Assembly (NCBI GenBank): GCA_965178655.1
Contig: OZ238266.1
Span: 2,046,001-2,110,000 of the forward strand
Direction of reading: 5' to 3'
Origin: GCA-2733415 sp965178655
GTDB taxonomy: Bacteria; Bacteroidota; Bacteroidia; Flavobacteriales; Flavobacteriaceae
DNA: 64,000 nucleotides
Position numbers and translations under genes: made by a program. The notes under the pieces were generated by a model, which saw nothing but the letters and a program-made list of their open reading frames with translations, did no database searches and had not been told where the DNA came from. Shown piece by piece: positions 27,093 to 35,467 of this stretch. Position 1 is the first letter of the stretch. Each line of letters opens with the position of its first letter.

Positions 27093-27611
27093 ATGATTAT
27101 AACAATATTAGGGTATATGGGGGTAGGAAAATCAACCATAGCACAACAATTAGCAACAACTTTAGGGTATGAGTTTATTGATTTGGACGCATATATTGAG
27201 TTGAAAGAAAATATGTCTGTAAATGATATATTTAAAACAAAAGGCGAGTTGTTCTTTAGAAAACAAGAACACCTGCATTTAAAAAGTGTTTTATCATTAA
27301 AAACTAATATTATATTAGCTCTAGGTGGGGGGACACCTTGTTATGCTGGTAATATGCAGTTAATTGAAGATTCTGGGGCTAATACAGTATACTTAAAGAT
27401 GTCTCCTAAATTATTATCAAAAAGATTATTTGTAGAGAAAGATAACCGTCCGTTAATTAGTCACCTAAAAACAGAAGATAGCTTGTTGGAGTTTATTGCC
27501 ATACATATATTTGAACGACAAGTATATTATCAAAAAGCAAAACATGTAATTACTACTGATGCTCTAACAGCTACAGATGTGGTATCTAAAATACGTGAAG
27601 GGTTAGCGTAA
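27093..27611 (+). CDS. aroK: Shikimate kinase
   Basis: Phosphorylates shikimate at the 3-OH in aromatic amino-acid synthesis. Visible: the P-loop GYMGVGKST (7-15), substrate Asp in FIDLDAYIE (about 31-39), Arg in FFRKQE, GGGTPCY around 80-86 and the lid residue Arg in DNRPLI. 172 residues, the usual size. It stands alone at the 5' side and its last 26 bases overlap the end of the convergent phosphoribosyltransferase gene. Confidence 0.95.
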   Translation: MIITILGYMGVGKSTIAQQLATTLGYEFIDLDAYIELKENMSVNDIFKTKGELFFRKQEHLHLKSVLSLKTNIILALGGGTPCYAGNMQLIEDSGANTVYLKMSPKLLSKRLFVEKDNRPLISHLKTEDSLLEFIAIHIFERQVYYQKAKHVITTDALTATDVVSKIREGLA

Positions 27612-28107
27612 TATAAGCTTGAGCGTTATCTTTATTAAAAACAATTTCTACATGCTCATTAATAGATGTGGAAAGTGATAGCCCTTTAAAGTCTGCTTTT
27701 ACAGGGTATTTTTTATGATTACGATTAATAAGAACTGCTGTTTTTAACTTTTTTAGAGGCACTTCTAAAAAATGTTTTACACCATAAATTAAAGTCGCAC
27801 CAGAGTGTAGCACATCATCTATTAATACTACAGATTTATTGGTGTATTCATCTGGGTTAAGAGACGTTTTTATAGGAGATAACAACTCTTTTTTAGCAAT
27901 GTTAACTTGGCATAATACTATAGTTACATCAGAGTACTCACTAATAACACGTTGTAATTTTTTAGCAATTAAAAAACCATTTGTAGCAATACCAGCCAAT
28001 ATAATTTCTGACTCATTACTATTACTTTCTAGTATTTGTAAAGCAATACGTCTTATTTTATGATTAATTTCAGTGTTGGTAAGTATAATATTGTTCTCTG
28101 TAGTCAT
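27586..28107 (-). CDS. PyrR-like phosphoribosyltransferase
   Basis: 173 residues with the PRPP-binding motif VVLIDDVLHSGATL (about 92-105) and the N-terminal helix and strand of a type I phosphoribosyltransferase (EIILAGIATNGFLIAKKL). It resembles the PyrR/uracil family, but the base specificity cannot be read. It has its own -7 box at 28139 and converges with aroK, overlapping it by 26 bases. Confidence 0.85.
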   Translation of the reverse strand: MTTENNIILTNTEINHKIRRIALQILESNSNESEIILAGIATNGFLIAKKLQRVISEYSDVTIVLCQVNIAKKELLSPIKTSLNPDEYTNKSVVLIDDVLHSGATLIYGVKHFLEVPLKKLKTAVLINRNHKKYPVKADFKGLSLSTSINEHVEIVFNKDNAQAYITLTLHVF

Positions 28108-28138
28108 AATTATAGTGCTTAAATAAGTAACTCTTTTT

Positions 28139-28146
28139 CAAAAGTA
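28139..28146 (-). promoter_or_regulatory. Promoter -7 box for the phosphoribosyltransferase
   Basis: Reads TACTTTTG on the minus strand, an exact TAnnTTTG, 31 bases before the ATG at 28107. Confidence 0.55.
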
Positions 28147-28152
28147 CATATT

Positions 28153-28524
28153 TTATTCCTCTTCTTCTGTATAAAACTCAATATCTCGTCTATCTTTTTT
28201 GGTAGGCCTTCCGCTGCCTTTTTTACGATAATAATCTTTAGAATATTTTAATAGATCTAAATGTTCAAAAGCTTCTTTTGGAGTGCAATCTTTCCTATAT
28301 AAATCAACTAATTTTGCGCCAACCCTATTCTTAGGAATATCTATAACGGTAATGGTGTAATTTATTTGATTTTTACGTAATGTAATAGTATCCGTAGCAA
28401 ATACATCTCTTGATGGTTTTACTGCAGTATCATTAATACGAACATGACCTTTCTTACAAGCTTCACTAGCAAGGCTTCTGGTTTTAAAATACCGTATGCA
28501 CCATAAATATTTGTCAATCCTCAT
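28153..28524 (-). CDS. S4-domain RNA-binding protein, Hsp15-like
   Basis: 123 residues from the ATG at 28524 (a TTG 15 bases further upstream is the only alternative and looks weaker). The S4 domain is clear: MRIDKYLWCIRYFKTRSLAS at the start and KKGHVRINDTAVKPSRDV after it. The C terminus is basic then acidic (GSGRPTKKDRRDIEFYTEEEE). In E. coli Hsp15 (HslR) binds stalled 50S subunits carrying nascent tRNA and helps rescue them. The same role here is inference. An exact -7 box lies at 28554-28561. Confidence 0.88.
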   Translation of the reverse strand: MRIDKYLWCIRYFKTRSLASEACKKGHVRINDTAVKPSRDVFATDTITLRKNQINYTITVIDIPKNRVGAKLVDLYRKDCTPKEAFEHLDLLKYSKDYYRKKGSGRPTKKDRRDIEFYTEEEE

Positions 28525-28553
28525 TTTATCTAAAATCAATGTTAAAATAAAAA

Positions 28554-28561
28554 CAAAAGTA
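28554..28561 (-). promoter_or_regulatory. Promoter -7 box for the S4 protein
   Basis: Reads TACTTTTG on the minus strand, an exact TAnnTTTG, 29 bases before the ATG at 28524. Confidence 0.55.
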
Positions 28562-28597
28562 AGATAAAATTGTATCTTGCAGGCAAAATATATTCTA

Positions 28598-29560
28598 ATG
28601 ACTAAAATGATTAAAAATATAACCTTATGTCTGTTTGCAATAACATTGTTTTCATGCGATGATGACGAGACTACAGCAAGTGTAACGCCAGCAGTTCCTT
28701 TAGAAGAACAAGCACCTATAGATGATGCATTGCTAATAGAGTTTTTAAATGATAATTATTATAACGAAGAAGCATTTGCTAATGCAGATTTATTTGATTC
28801 AGGAGTATTTAATCATGATATTTCTTTTTCAGAAACTGCTGAGGTAACTGGTTTAGATACTAACGGAGATGGTGTTATTGATGCATCAGACGCTGATAAT
28901 ACTACAGTGTTTAACAGACAAGCATTAATAGACTTGGTAGAAACAAAAGTAATTACAATTGATGATGTAGATCATAACTTATATATATTACGAGTAAACC
29001 AAGGTGGCGGACTAGAACAACCAAAGTTTTGCGACTCTACATATATGGATTATAAAGGAATTAAACTTGATAAAGAAACATTTGATGCTTCGGTTAATCC
29101 AATTTGGTTAGACTTGGTATTAACAATAAAAGGTTTTTCTGAATCTATTTCAGAATTTAATACAGCAGAAAGCTTTTCAAGTAATGGAGACGGAACTAAT
29201 ACCTTTGTAAACTTTGGTAATGGTGCTGTTTTTATGCCATCAGGATTAGGATATTATGCTAATGGCTCAACAAGTATACCTGCATATTCGCCACTAGTGT
29301 TTACATTTAAAGTGTTTGATGCTGTTGAAAATACAGATCATGACAATGATGGTATTCCCTCTTATTTAGAAGACTTAAATGAAGACCGTATTTTAACCAA
29401 TGATGACACCGATAGTGATACAGTACCAAATTATAACGACATTAACGACGATAATGATCCACTATTAACTAAAGATGAAGATGTTGATGGTGATGGTGAC
29501 CCGACTAACGACGATACTGATGGTGATGGTATAGCAAACTACCTAGATTCAGATAGTTAA
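28598..29560 (+). CDS. FKBP-like lipoprotein with C-terminal calcium repeats
   Basis: 320 residues from ATG 28598; the upstream TTG lies in the promoter region. Lipobox LFSC with Cys20, followed at once by DDDE, an acidic stretch compatible with surface export in Bacteroidota. Residues about 40-245 resemble a secreted FKBP-type peptidyl-prolyl isomerase: VFMPSGLGYYANGSTSIPAY and SPLVFTFKVF match the FKBP core strand order. The last 75 residues are Asp-rich thrombospondin-type-3-like repeats (DHDNDGIPSYLED, DGDGDPTNDDTDGDGIANYL). The repeat block is shared with the lipoprotein at 20889. Isomerase activity is not certain. Confidence 0.75.
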   Translation: MTKMIKNITLCLFAITLFSCDDDETTASVTPAVPLEEQAPIDDALLIEFLNDNYYNEEAFANADLFDSGVFNHDISFSETAEVTGLDTNGDGVIDASDADNTTVFNRQALIDLVETKVITIDDVDHNLYILRVNQGGGLEQPKFCDSTYMDYKGIKLDKETFDASVNPIWLDLVLTIKGFSESISEFNTAESFSSNGDGTNTFVNFGNGAVFMPSGLGYYANGSTSIPAYSPLVFTFKVFDAVENTDHDNDGIPSYLEDLNEDRILTNDDTDSDTVPNYNDINDDNDPLLTKDEDVDGDGDPTNDDTDGDGIANYLDSDS

Positions 29561-29570
29561 TATTACACTC

Positions 29571-29614
29571 TTATAACAAAAAAGCCTCGTATATACGAGG
29601 CTTTTTTGTTATAA
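29571..29614. terminator. Perfect 44-base palindromic terminator
   Basis: The two 22-base halves are exact reverse complements with no unpaired centre (left half begins TTATAACAAAAAAGCCTCG). It lies between convergent genes and should terminate both. Confidence 0.85.
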
Positions 29615-29644
29615 GAATATTCTCTTTTTAGAAGGAAAACCATT

Positions 29645-30556
29645 CTACATAAACTTGTTAATTTCGGTTAATATATTTTTTACTGGAGTCGTGTAATCAA
29701 ACCAAATTGTATCAGAGTTTTTCTTAAACCATGTTAGTTGTCGCTTTGCAAAACGACGTGTATTTTTTTTAATTTCAGCAATAGCAAAAGGAAGCTCCCA
29801 TTCTCCTTCTAAAAACTTAAAAAGTTCTTTGTATCCAACCGTATTGAGGGCGTTTAAATCTTTAAAATCTGATAGGCTTTTAACTTCATCTAAAAGGCCT
29901 TTTTCCATCATAATATCTACGCGCTTATTGATTCGCTCATAAATAAAAGCCCTTTCGGCAGTTAGTCCTATTGAGATAGTCTGAAAGTTACGTGGTGCTT
30001 TTGGAGCGTTTAAAAATGAAGAATACGGTTTTCCTGAAGCAATACAAACCTCTAAAGCTCTTGTTAAGCGTTGTGGGTTATCAATAGCTATTGTAGAATA
30101 ACTAACGGGGTCAAGTGTTTGTAGTTGTTCTTGTAATGCTGTAATGCCTTCTGTTGTTAGTTGTTCTGTAAGATTGTCTCTAATTTGTTTAGGAACTTTC
30201 GGAAACACATCTAAACCATTGATAAGGGCGTTAACATACATTCCTGAGCCACCAACCATTATAACAACATCATGCTTTTTAAATAATGCATTTAGTGTGT
30301 CTAAGCCCTCTCTTTCAAAGTCGCCAATGCTATATGGTGTGATAACAGATTTGTTTTGTATAAAGTGATGTGGCACTTCTGTAAGCTCTTCAGAATCTGG
30401 CACAGCAGTACCGATGGACATTTCTTTAAAAAACTGTCTAGAGTCACAAGAAATGATTTCAGTATTAAAATATTTAGCAAGCTGTATACTTAAAGCTGTT
30501 TTTCCGATGGCTGTGGGACCAACGATACTAATAAGGTATTTCTTTTTTGAGGTCAT
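29645..30556 (-). CDS. miaA: tRNA dimethylallyltransferase MiaA
   Basis: Adds a dimethylallyl group to A37 of tRNAs reading UNN codons. Visible: P-loop GPTAIGKTAL (13-22), ISCDSRQFFKEMSIGTAVP (about 34-52) including the catalytic Asp/Ser region, VGGSGMYVNALINGLD, and the C-terminal tRNA-binding segment KKNTRRFAKRQLTWFK. 303 residues. It is the last gene of a minus-strand operon behind the ion channel, 13 bases away. Confidence 0.96.
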   Translation of the reverse strand: MTSKKKYLISIVGPTAIGKTALSIQLAKYFNTEIISCDSRQFFKEMSIGTAVPDSEELTEVPHHFIQNKSVITPYSIGDFEREGLDTLNALFKKHDVVIMVGGSGMYVNALINGLDVFPKVPKQIRDNLTEQLTTEGITALQEQLQTLDPVSYSTIAIDNPQRLTRALEVCIASGKPYSSFLNAPKAPRNFQTISIGLTAERAFIYERINKRVDIMMEKGLLDEVKSLSDFKDLNALNTVGYKELFKFLEGEWELPFAIAEIKKNTRRFAKRQLTWFKKNSDTIWFDYTTPVKNILTEINKFM

Positions 30557-30569
30557 TTTTTACAAATGA

Positions 30570-31397
30570 TTATATATGTAGTTCATGTCCGCAATCATGA
30601 CAAAATTGAGCGTCATCTAAATGTGTAGATTCACTACAGTTAGGACAATTTTGTGTGTTTAGTGATGTTGTGCTTTCTTTTGTCATTTCGGCACTTACTA
30701 TTCCTGTAGGAACGGCGATAATAGCATATCCTAAAATCATAATAATAGACGCAATAAACTGACCTAAAGGTGTTGCAGGAGCAATATCTCCATAGCCAAC
30801 CGTGGTTAAGGTAACTATAGCCCAATATACACTTCTTGGAATACTTGTAAACCCGCTTTGAGCACCACCTTCAATCATATACATGATAGCACCTAGAATA
30901 ATACACAGCATAAATACTGCTAATAAAAACACTGCTATTTTTGCTTTGCTTGCTTTAAGGGCTTTGACCATTTGATTGCCTTCTCCGATAAATCGGGCAA
31001 GTTTTAAGATTCTAAATACGCGTAATAATCGTAAGGCGCGTAGGGCAATTAAGGCATTAGTTCCAACAAAAAAGAATGATAAATATTTTGGTATGGTAGA
31101 TAAAAGATCTATAACACCGTAAAAACTAAATATATATTGACTCGGCTTTTTAATCGATATAATTCGTGCAAAATATTCAATTGTAAATAATGCAGTAATA
31201 ACCCATTCTGCTATAGATAACTCTTTTTGATATACGGTTGCTATACTTGCAACACTTTCTAGCATTACAACAACAATACTAATTAGTATTAATATAAGTA
31301 ATATAATATCAAACCATTTTCCGGTGGGTGTATCGGCTTCATAAATAATTTCATGAAGTTTTGTTTTCCAATGGGGATTTTTCGTTTTTCTTTTCAA
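30570..31397 (-). CDS. Voltage-gated K+ channel-like protein with a C-terminal zinc ribbon
   Basis: Six-segment cation channel. S1 around 30-48, S4 at 119-134 with regularly spaced arginines (R120, R123, R126, R129), and the selectivity filter TTVGYGD (198-204) of K+ channels, followed by S6 (LGQFIASIIMILGYAIIAVP). The tail holds four cysteines in CPNC (251-254) and CHDC (266-269) with HEL after it, a zinc-ribbon pattern. 275 residues. It sits between the exonuclease (11 bases) and miaA (13 bases) in one operon. The channel itself is of a well-known type. The ribbon could bind a metal or a regulator. Confidence 0.88.
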   Translation of the reverse strand: MKRKTKNPHWKTKLHEIIYEADTPTGKWFDIILLILILISIVVVMLESVASIATVYQKELSIAEWVITALFTIEYFARIISIKKPSQYIFSFYGVIDLLSTIPKYLSFFFVGTNALIALRALRLLRVFRILKLARFIGEGNQMVKALKASKAKIAVFLLAVFMLCIILGAIMYMIEGGAQSGFTSIPRSVYWAIVTLTTVGYGDIAPATPLGQFIASIIMILGYAIIAVPTGIVSAEMTKESTTSLNTQNCPNCSESTHLDDAQFCHDCGHELHI

Positions 31398-31408
31398 TTA
31401 ATAAAGAT

Positions 31409-32740
31409 TTATACGTTTTGTAAAGGTATAATTTTTTTTACTTTTTTTCTTCGCAAATAACTCTGTATTATGTGTATTGCCTTTGCGCTATCATTCATAG
31501 GGGTGATAAGCTCTTTTAAAATGGATAATTTATTGATTTGATAGTTTAATTGGCAAAATCCATATCCTTTAAAAATACCGTTTTCAATTAAAAGTACACT
31601 TTGTTCATTAGGTGTTCGTCCGTAGTCAAGAATACTAATGTTTAGATATTTTAAGTGGTATTCTTCTAAAAATGTATTTACCCGATTGTTGTATGTGTTT
31701 GTGTCTTCGGTAGTTTGTGGTAAAAGAGGAGTGTTTATCTTATTTACAGCGCTACATAGGTTGTATTTATTGGTAACTTTGGTTAAAAATAAATTTGCTT
31801 CAGCACTTGATGTAAATAACGTAATTGCTTTTTTTCGACCATCAATTTTTCCTATATAAATACTATAGTATCCTTGCTCGTTTAATTGTTTGTATGCACC
31901 AAAATAAAATACTTGTTGTCGTTTTTTACTATTGAGTATAGGTTTGTTTTCGGCGAGTTCATGCTGTTCTTTAATAATATTAACAAGAGCACTCCCAGTT
32001 TTTTCATAACGTACGTGGGTAACTTTTTGCTGAATGCTTTTTGCAATTCTACTTTGTCCTATAAAAAGCTGTCTAACGCCTTTTTTTATGTTTTTATGTT
32101 TGCCAATGTATATAATTTTACCATCGGATTGTTGTATGTAATACACACCCATTTTATTGGGTAACTCATCAAGTATATTATTGAATTTTACAGGTGTGTT
32201 AGGGTTTGTGTGTTCTTTAATACTGCTGTTAATAATGTCTTTACTACTGTCTTTGTCTAATAATAATTTAAACAGTTTAACGGTAGCAAGGGCGTCTCCT
32301 GAGGCGCGATGGCGATCGCTTAGTGGTATTCCTAAGGCTTTAACCAATACACCTAAGCTGTATTTTTCTTGATTAGGAAGTAGTTTTTTACTTAGCTCAA
32401 CTGTGCATAGTGTTTTGCGTGTAAAATCATATCCAAGTCGTCTGAACTCGGTACGTAAAATCCGATAATCAAAAGAGGTATTGTGGGCTATAAGAATGCA
32501 GTTTTCGGTAATTTCAACAATGCGTTTTGCGACGTCGTGAAATTTGGGTGCATTGCGAAGCATCTTGTTGTTTATTCCGGTAAGTCGTACAACAAAAGGT
32601 TGTATGTCTTTTTCAGGATTAACCAAAGAAATGAATTGGTCAACAATTTCATGACCATCATATTTATAAATGGCAATTTCGGTAATGCCTTCTTCGTTAA
32701 ATTTACCTCCTGTGGTTTCTATATCTACTACTGCGTACAA
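31409..32740 (-). CDS. Exonuclease (DnaQ-like) fused to a GIY-YIG domain
   Basis: 443 residues. N-terminal DEDDh 3'-5' exonuclease: DIETTG with Asp6 and Glu8, FDYRILRTEF near 90-99, and H144xxxxD149 (HRASGD). From about 198 a UvrC-type GIY-YIG domain follows (GVYYI 198-202, YIG 211-213, GKHKNIKKGVRQ). The last 170 residues have no recognised motif. This fusion of proofreading-type and UvrC-like nuclease modules is widespread in Bacteroidota and is a likely DNA repair enzyme. It is first in the operon with the channel and miaA. An exact -7 box is at 32760. Confidence 0.9.
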   Translation of the reverse strand: MYAVVDIETTGGKFNEEGITEIAIYKYDGHEIVDQFISLVNPEKDIQPFVVRLTGINNKMLRNAPKFHDVAKRIVEITENCILIAHNTSFDYRILRTEFRRLGYDFTRKTLCTVELSKKLLPNQEKYSLGVLVKALGIPLSDRHRASGDALATVKLFKLLLDKDSSKDIINSSIKEHTNPNTPVKFNNILDELPNKMGVYYIQQSDGKIIYIGKHKNIKKGVRQLFIGQSRIAKSIQQKVTHVRYEKTGSALVNIIKEQHELAENKPILNSKKRQQVFYFGAYKQLNEQGYYSIYIGKIDGRKKAITLFTSSAEANLFLTKVTNKYNLCSAVNKINTPLLPQTTEDTNTYNNRVNTFLEEYHLKYLNISILDYGRTPNEQSVLLIENGIFKGYGFCQLNYQINKLSILKELITPMNDSAKAIHIIQSYLRRKKVKKIIPLQNV

Positions 32741-32759
32741 ACTATGTGTAATTAGTGTT

Positions 32760-32767
32760 CAAAAATA
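32760..32767 (-). promoter_or_regulatory. Promoter -7 box of the exonuclease-channel-miaA operon
   Basis: Reads TATTTTTG on the minus strand, an exact TAnnTTTG, 19 bases before the ATG at 32740. Confidence 0.6.
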
Positions 32768-32886
32768 CAGTTTTTATTTGAATCGTAAGGTGATAGCCAA
32801 TGGTTTAATCTAAAAGGCTTTACTTTATTTATGTGACCTAATATAACAGCGGTCATTTGTTATAAATGTTGGAGTAGGTTCAAAAA

Positions 32887-32915
32887 AAAGCCACGTTATT
32901 ACTAACGTGGCTTTT
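32887..32915. terminator. Terminator before the four-helix membrane protein gene end
   Basis: AAAAGCCACGTTA, a three-base loop, TAACGTGGCTTTT: 13-bp stem. It lies just beyond the stop of the minus-strand gene at 32934. Confidence 0.85.
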
Positions 32916-32933
32916 ATAGAAATAGGCTTATAT

Positions 32934-33323
32934 CTAAGCTTTGCTATGAACAAGACTTGCTACAGCACCCATTAAAGCGTAATACACCATGCATAATACA
33001 CCGGCAATTAACATTTGTTTCATATCTCCTCCATGTACGGCCATATCAATAATACCGCTTCCAAATCCTATGAGTATACCAACCCATAATCCAAATGTAG
33101 CACCATTCATGATGCTATGGTCTTCACCAGCCCATTTTGCATAAATTACTGAAAATGCAAATGCTAAAATTAAGCAACCAACTGCTAGAGTACCCATACA
33201 TGGTTCAGCAGCGTCTGCGTGTTCCATAATCATAGATCCAATAATGTCAAACACTAAGTAACCTCCAAAGAAGGCCCATATAGTTGTTGCAACTGTTGAT
33301 AATAAATTTGTTTTTGAAAACAT
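32934..33323 (-). CDS. Small four-helix membrane protein, function unknown
   Basis: 129 residues with four hydrophobic segments (TIWAFFGGYLVFDIIGSMI, TLAVGCLILAFAFSVIYA, FGLWVGILIGFGSGIIDMA, MLIAGVLCMVYYALMGAVA) linked by short polar loops. A short His/Gly/Asp-rich loop lies before the last helix (AVHGGDMKQ). No family is recognised. It is a single-gene unit with its own terminator. The 237 bases upstream, up to yggS, show nothing besides a weak promoter-like TATCTTGC. Confidence 0.7.
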   Translation of the reverse strand: MFSKTNLLSTVATTIWAFFGGYLVFDIIGSMIMEHADAAEPCMGTLAVGCLILAFAFSVIYAKWAGEDHSIMNGATFGLWVGILIGFGSGIIDMAVHGGDMKQMLIAGVLCMVYYALMGAVASLVHSKA

Positions 33324-33560
33324 AATAAAATAGTTTTTTTGGTTAATAGACTAGCAAGATACACGATTTATATATGTGAAAAACAAAACCCAATTTAAGT
33401 ATACTTACTTTAGTTGTTTATAACCTTGTTAAACCTAATGTAGATAAGGGAGTTGTTGTTGAAAACTATTTTGAATAAAATCTTAATTTTTTAAGAATAC
33501 AGCAACAAACAGACTTGTTATGCGAGAATACAATAAAAATAGAGGTGTTTTTTTAAGGAA

Positions 33561-34235
33561 TTATCTAATTCCAAAAATAGTGCTTCCAATTCTAACCATG
33601 TTACTTCCTCTACTAATAGCTAGTTTATAGTCGCCACTCATACCCATTGAAAGTGTTTTTATATTACAGTTAGGCATTTTTAGTGATTCTAATTTTTCAA
33701 AAATAGTTTTAAGTTTATTGAACTCTGAGGAGACTTGCTCGGAATTTTTGGTAAATGTGGCCATACCCATTAATCCTATAATGTTTATGTTTTCTAATGT
33801 TTTAAATTGTTGGGAGTTTAAAATATCGGAGATTTGAATAGCATTCATTCCAAATTTTTTTTCTTCTGTAGCAATTTTCACCTGTAATAAGCAATTAATA
33901 ATACGTTGGTGTTTTTTAGCTTGCTTGTTAATTTCAACTAATAATTTTAAATTATCAACTGCATGAATTAAAGAAACATAGGCAGCCATATCTTTAACCT
34001 TATTTCGTTGTACATGACCAATCATGTGCCATTGTATATCTTTAGGTAAAGCTTGATGTTTTTCCTTTAGCTCTTGTATTTTGTTTTCTCCAAAGATGCG
34101 TTGCCCGGTAGCATAGGCTTCTTGAATAGCTTCAATAGGTTTTGTTTTAGATACTGCTACTAATGTGACGTGATTGGGAATGCTATGCTTTATAGCGGTT
34201 ATGTTTTTGGTAATGGACATAGTATTAAAACTCAT
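33561..34235 (-). CDS. yggS: YggS/PROSC-family PLP-binding protein
   Basis: Maintains free pyridoxal 5'-phosphate and has no clear catalysis. 224 residues, single TIM barrel with Lys30 in VAVSKTKP as the PLP lysine, FGENKIQEL (about 49-57), WHMIGHVQRNKVK around 69-81 and GLMGMATF and GMSGDYKLAISRGSNMVRIG near the end, all YggS hallmarks. Its ATG overlaps the stop of the DUF1015 gene by 11 bases; a second ATG at 34220 would leave a 4-base gap instead. Translational coupling to DUF1015 suggests linked function. Confidence 0.93.
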   Translation of the reverse strand: MSFNTMSITKNITAIKHSIPNHVTLVAVSKTKPIEAIQEAYATGQRIFGENKIQELKEKHQALPKDIQWHMIGHVQRNKVKDMAAYVSLIHAVDNLKLLVEINKQAKKHQRIINCLLQVKIATEEKKFGMNAIQISDILNSQQFKTLENINIIGLMGMATFTKNSEQVSSEFNKLKTIFEKLESLKMPNCNIKTLSMGMSGDYKLAISRGSNMVRIGSTIFGIR

Positions 34236-35457
34236 AAATGGTTAATCCGCTTCGTAATTTAGGCTCAATATAAGTGCTCTTTGGTGGCATTTTTAGGCCT
34301 TGATCTGCAATAGCTTTCATTTGAGAAATATGTATAGGGAGCGTGCCAAAGGCCACTTTAAAGTCTTTGTTATCTACTTTTTCTTTTAATTCAGAAATAT
34401 CATTTGTTCCGGGTAGGTAATCAATACGTGTATTGTTTCTTAAGTCGGTGATGCCTAGTATTGGATTTAAAATTAAATCATATAATATTTGGGTGTCTAG
34501 TGCTTCTAGTGCTGTTGCAAATGTATATTTTGATTTTCTTAAATATAGCGAATAAAATTCACCGTCTAAATACATGCTAAAATGATGTTTTTTACTAGGC
34601 GTATATGTGTGTATACCTCTGTTTTCTATTCTAAAGTTGTTGTCTAATAATATTAAAAACTCTTTTTTAGTAAGTCCGTTTAAATCGCTAATAAGTCTGT
34701 AAAATTCATATATCTTTAAGTCGTCTTCTGGAATAAGGTAACTCATAAAGTAATTCTGACGAAGTCCAGGGACAAACGCGCCATCTTTTTTATAGTCTTG
34801 TGCTAACAAGTGAGATGATGCTGTTCTATGATGTCCGTCAGCAATATAAAGCGATTCCATTTTAGAAAATTCTTGTTGAATGCAATTTTCATGTGTAGGA
34901 TTATCAATAAGCCATAAGTGGTGTGTTACCCTATCTGTTGTAGAAAACTCATAGTCTGAACGGTTTTCCATGATATCTCTAAATAGGCTACTCAGGGTAT
35001 TGTTATTGGGATAAGTTAGTAGTACGGGTTCGGTATTAAAGCCTACCTCGTTTAGGTAATCTTTAAAGAGAATCTCTCGTTCTTCTATGGTGTTTTCGTG
35101 TGTTTTAATTCGGTTTTCTTCGTAATCTTTTATAGCTGTAGCGCCAATAATACCACAAAAAGTATGTGTTCTGGTGGTCATTTTATACAAGGCAAATTGT
35201 GCTTTACTATCTTCCTTCAAAAACCCTTCGTCCTTAAACTCAAGGTATCTGTTACGAACCATTTTAAAACGCTCTTTTCCTGAGAATTTTTGTTCAAATT
35301 TATACCCAGGGTTTAAAATGTGTAAAAAAGAATAAGGATTGTTTTTTAATCTAAATGCTAGCCCTTCTTTGTTGTAAATATGATACGAACGAGACACAAC
35401 CAAATTGGCTTTGTCTCGTGTAGGACGCACTGCTTTAAAAGGAATTACTACTGCCAT
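34225..35457 (-). CDS. DUF1015 family protein
   Basis: 410 residues, recognised by its start (VIPFKAVRPTRDKANLVVSR) and by IADGHHRTASSHLLA around residue 210, with TDRVTHHLWLIDNPTHE shortly before it. The His/Asp-rich motif looks like a metal or phosphate site. The family has no established biochemistry that I can cite with confidence. It lies 10 bases after a hydroxyacyl-CoA dehydrogenase gene and overlaps yggS, a layout that may point to cofactor or acid metabolism (inference). Confidence 0.85.
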   Translation of the reverse strand: MAVVIPFKAVRPTRDKANLVVSRSYHIYNKEGLAFRLKNNPYSFLHILNPGYKFEQKFSGKERFKMVRNRYLEFKDEGFLKEDSKAQFALYKMTTRTHTFCGIIGATAIKDYEENRIKTHENTIEEREILFKDYLNEVGFNTEPVLLTYPNNNTLSSLFRDIMENRSDYEFSTTDRVTHHLWLIDNPTHENCIQQEFSKMESLYIADGHHRTASSHLLAQDYKKDGAFVPGLRQNYFMSYLIPEDDLKIYEFYRLISDLNGLTKKEFLILLDNNFRIENRGIHTYTPSKKHHFSMYLDGEFYSLYLRKSKYTFATALEALDTQILYDLILNPILGITDLRNNTRIDYLPGTNDISELKEKVDNKDFKVAFGTLPIHISQMKAIADQGLKMPPKSTYIEPKLRSGLTIYEF

Positions 35458-35467
35458 TTAGCTATAA

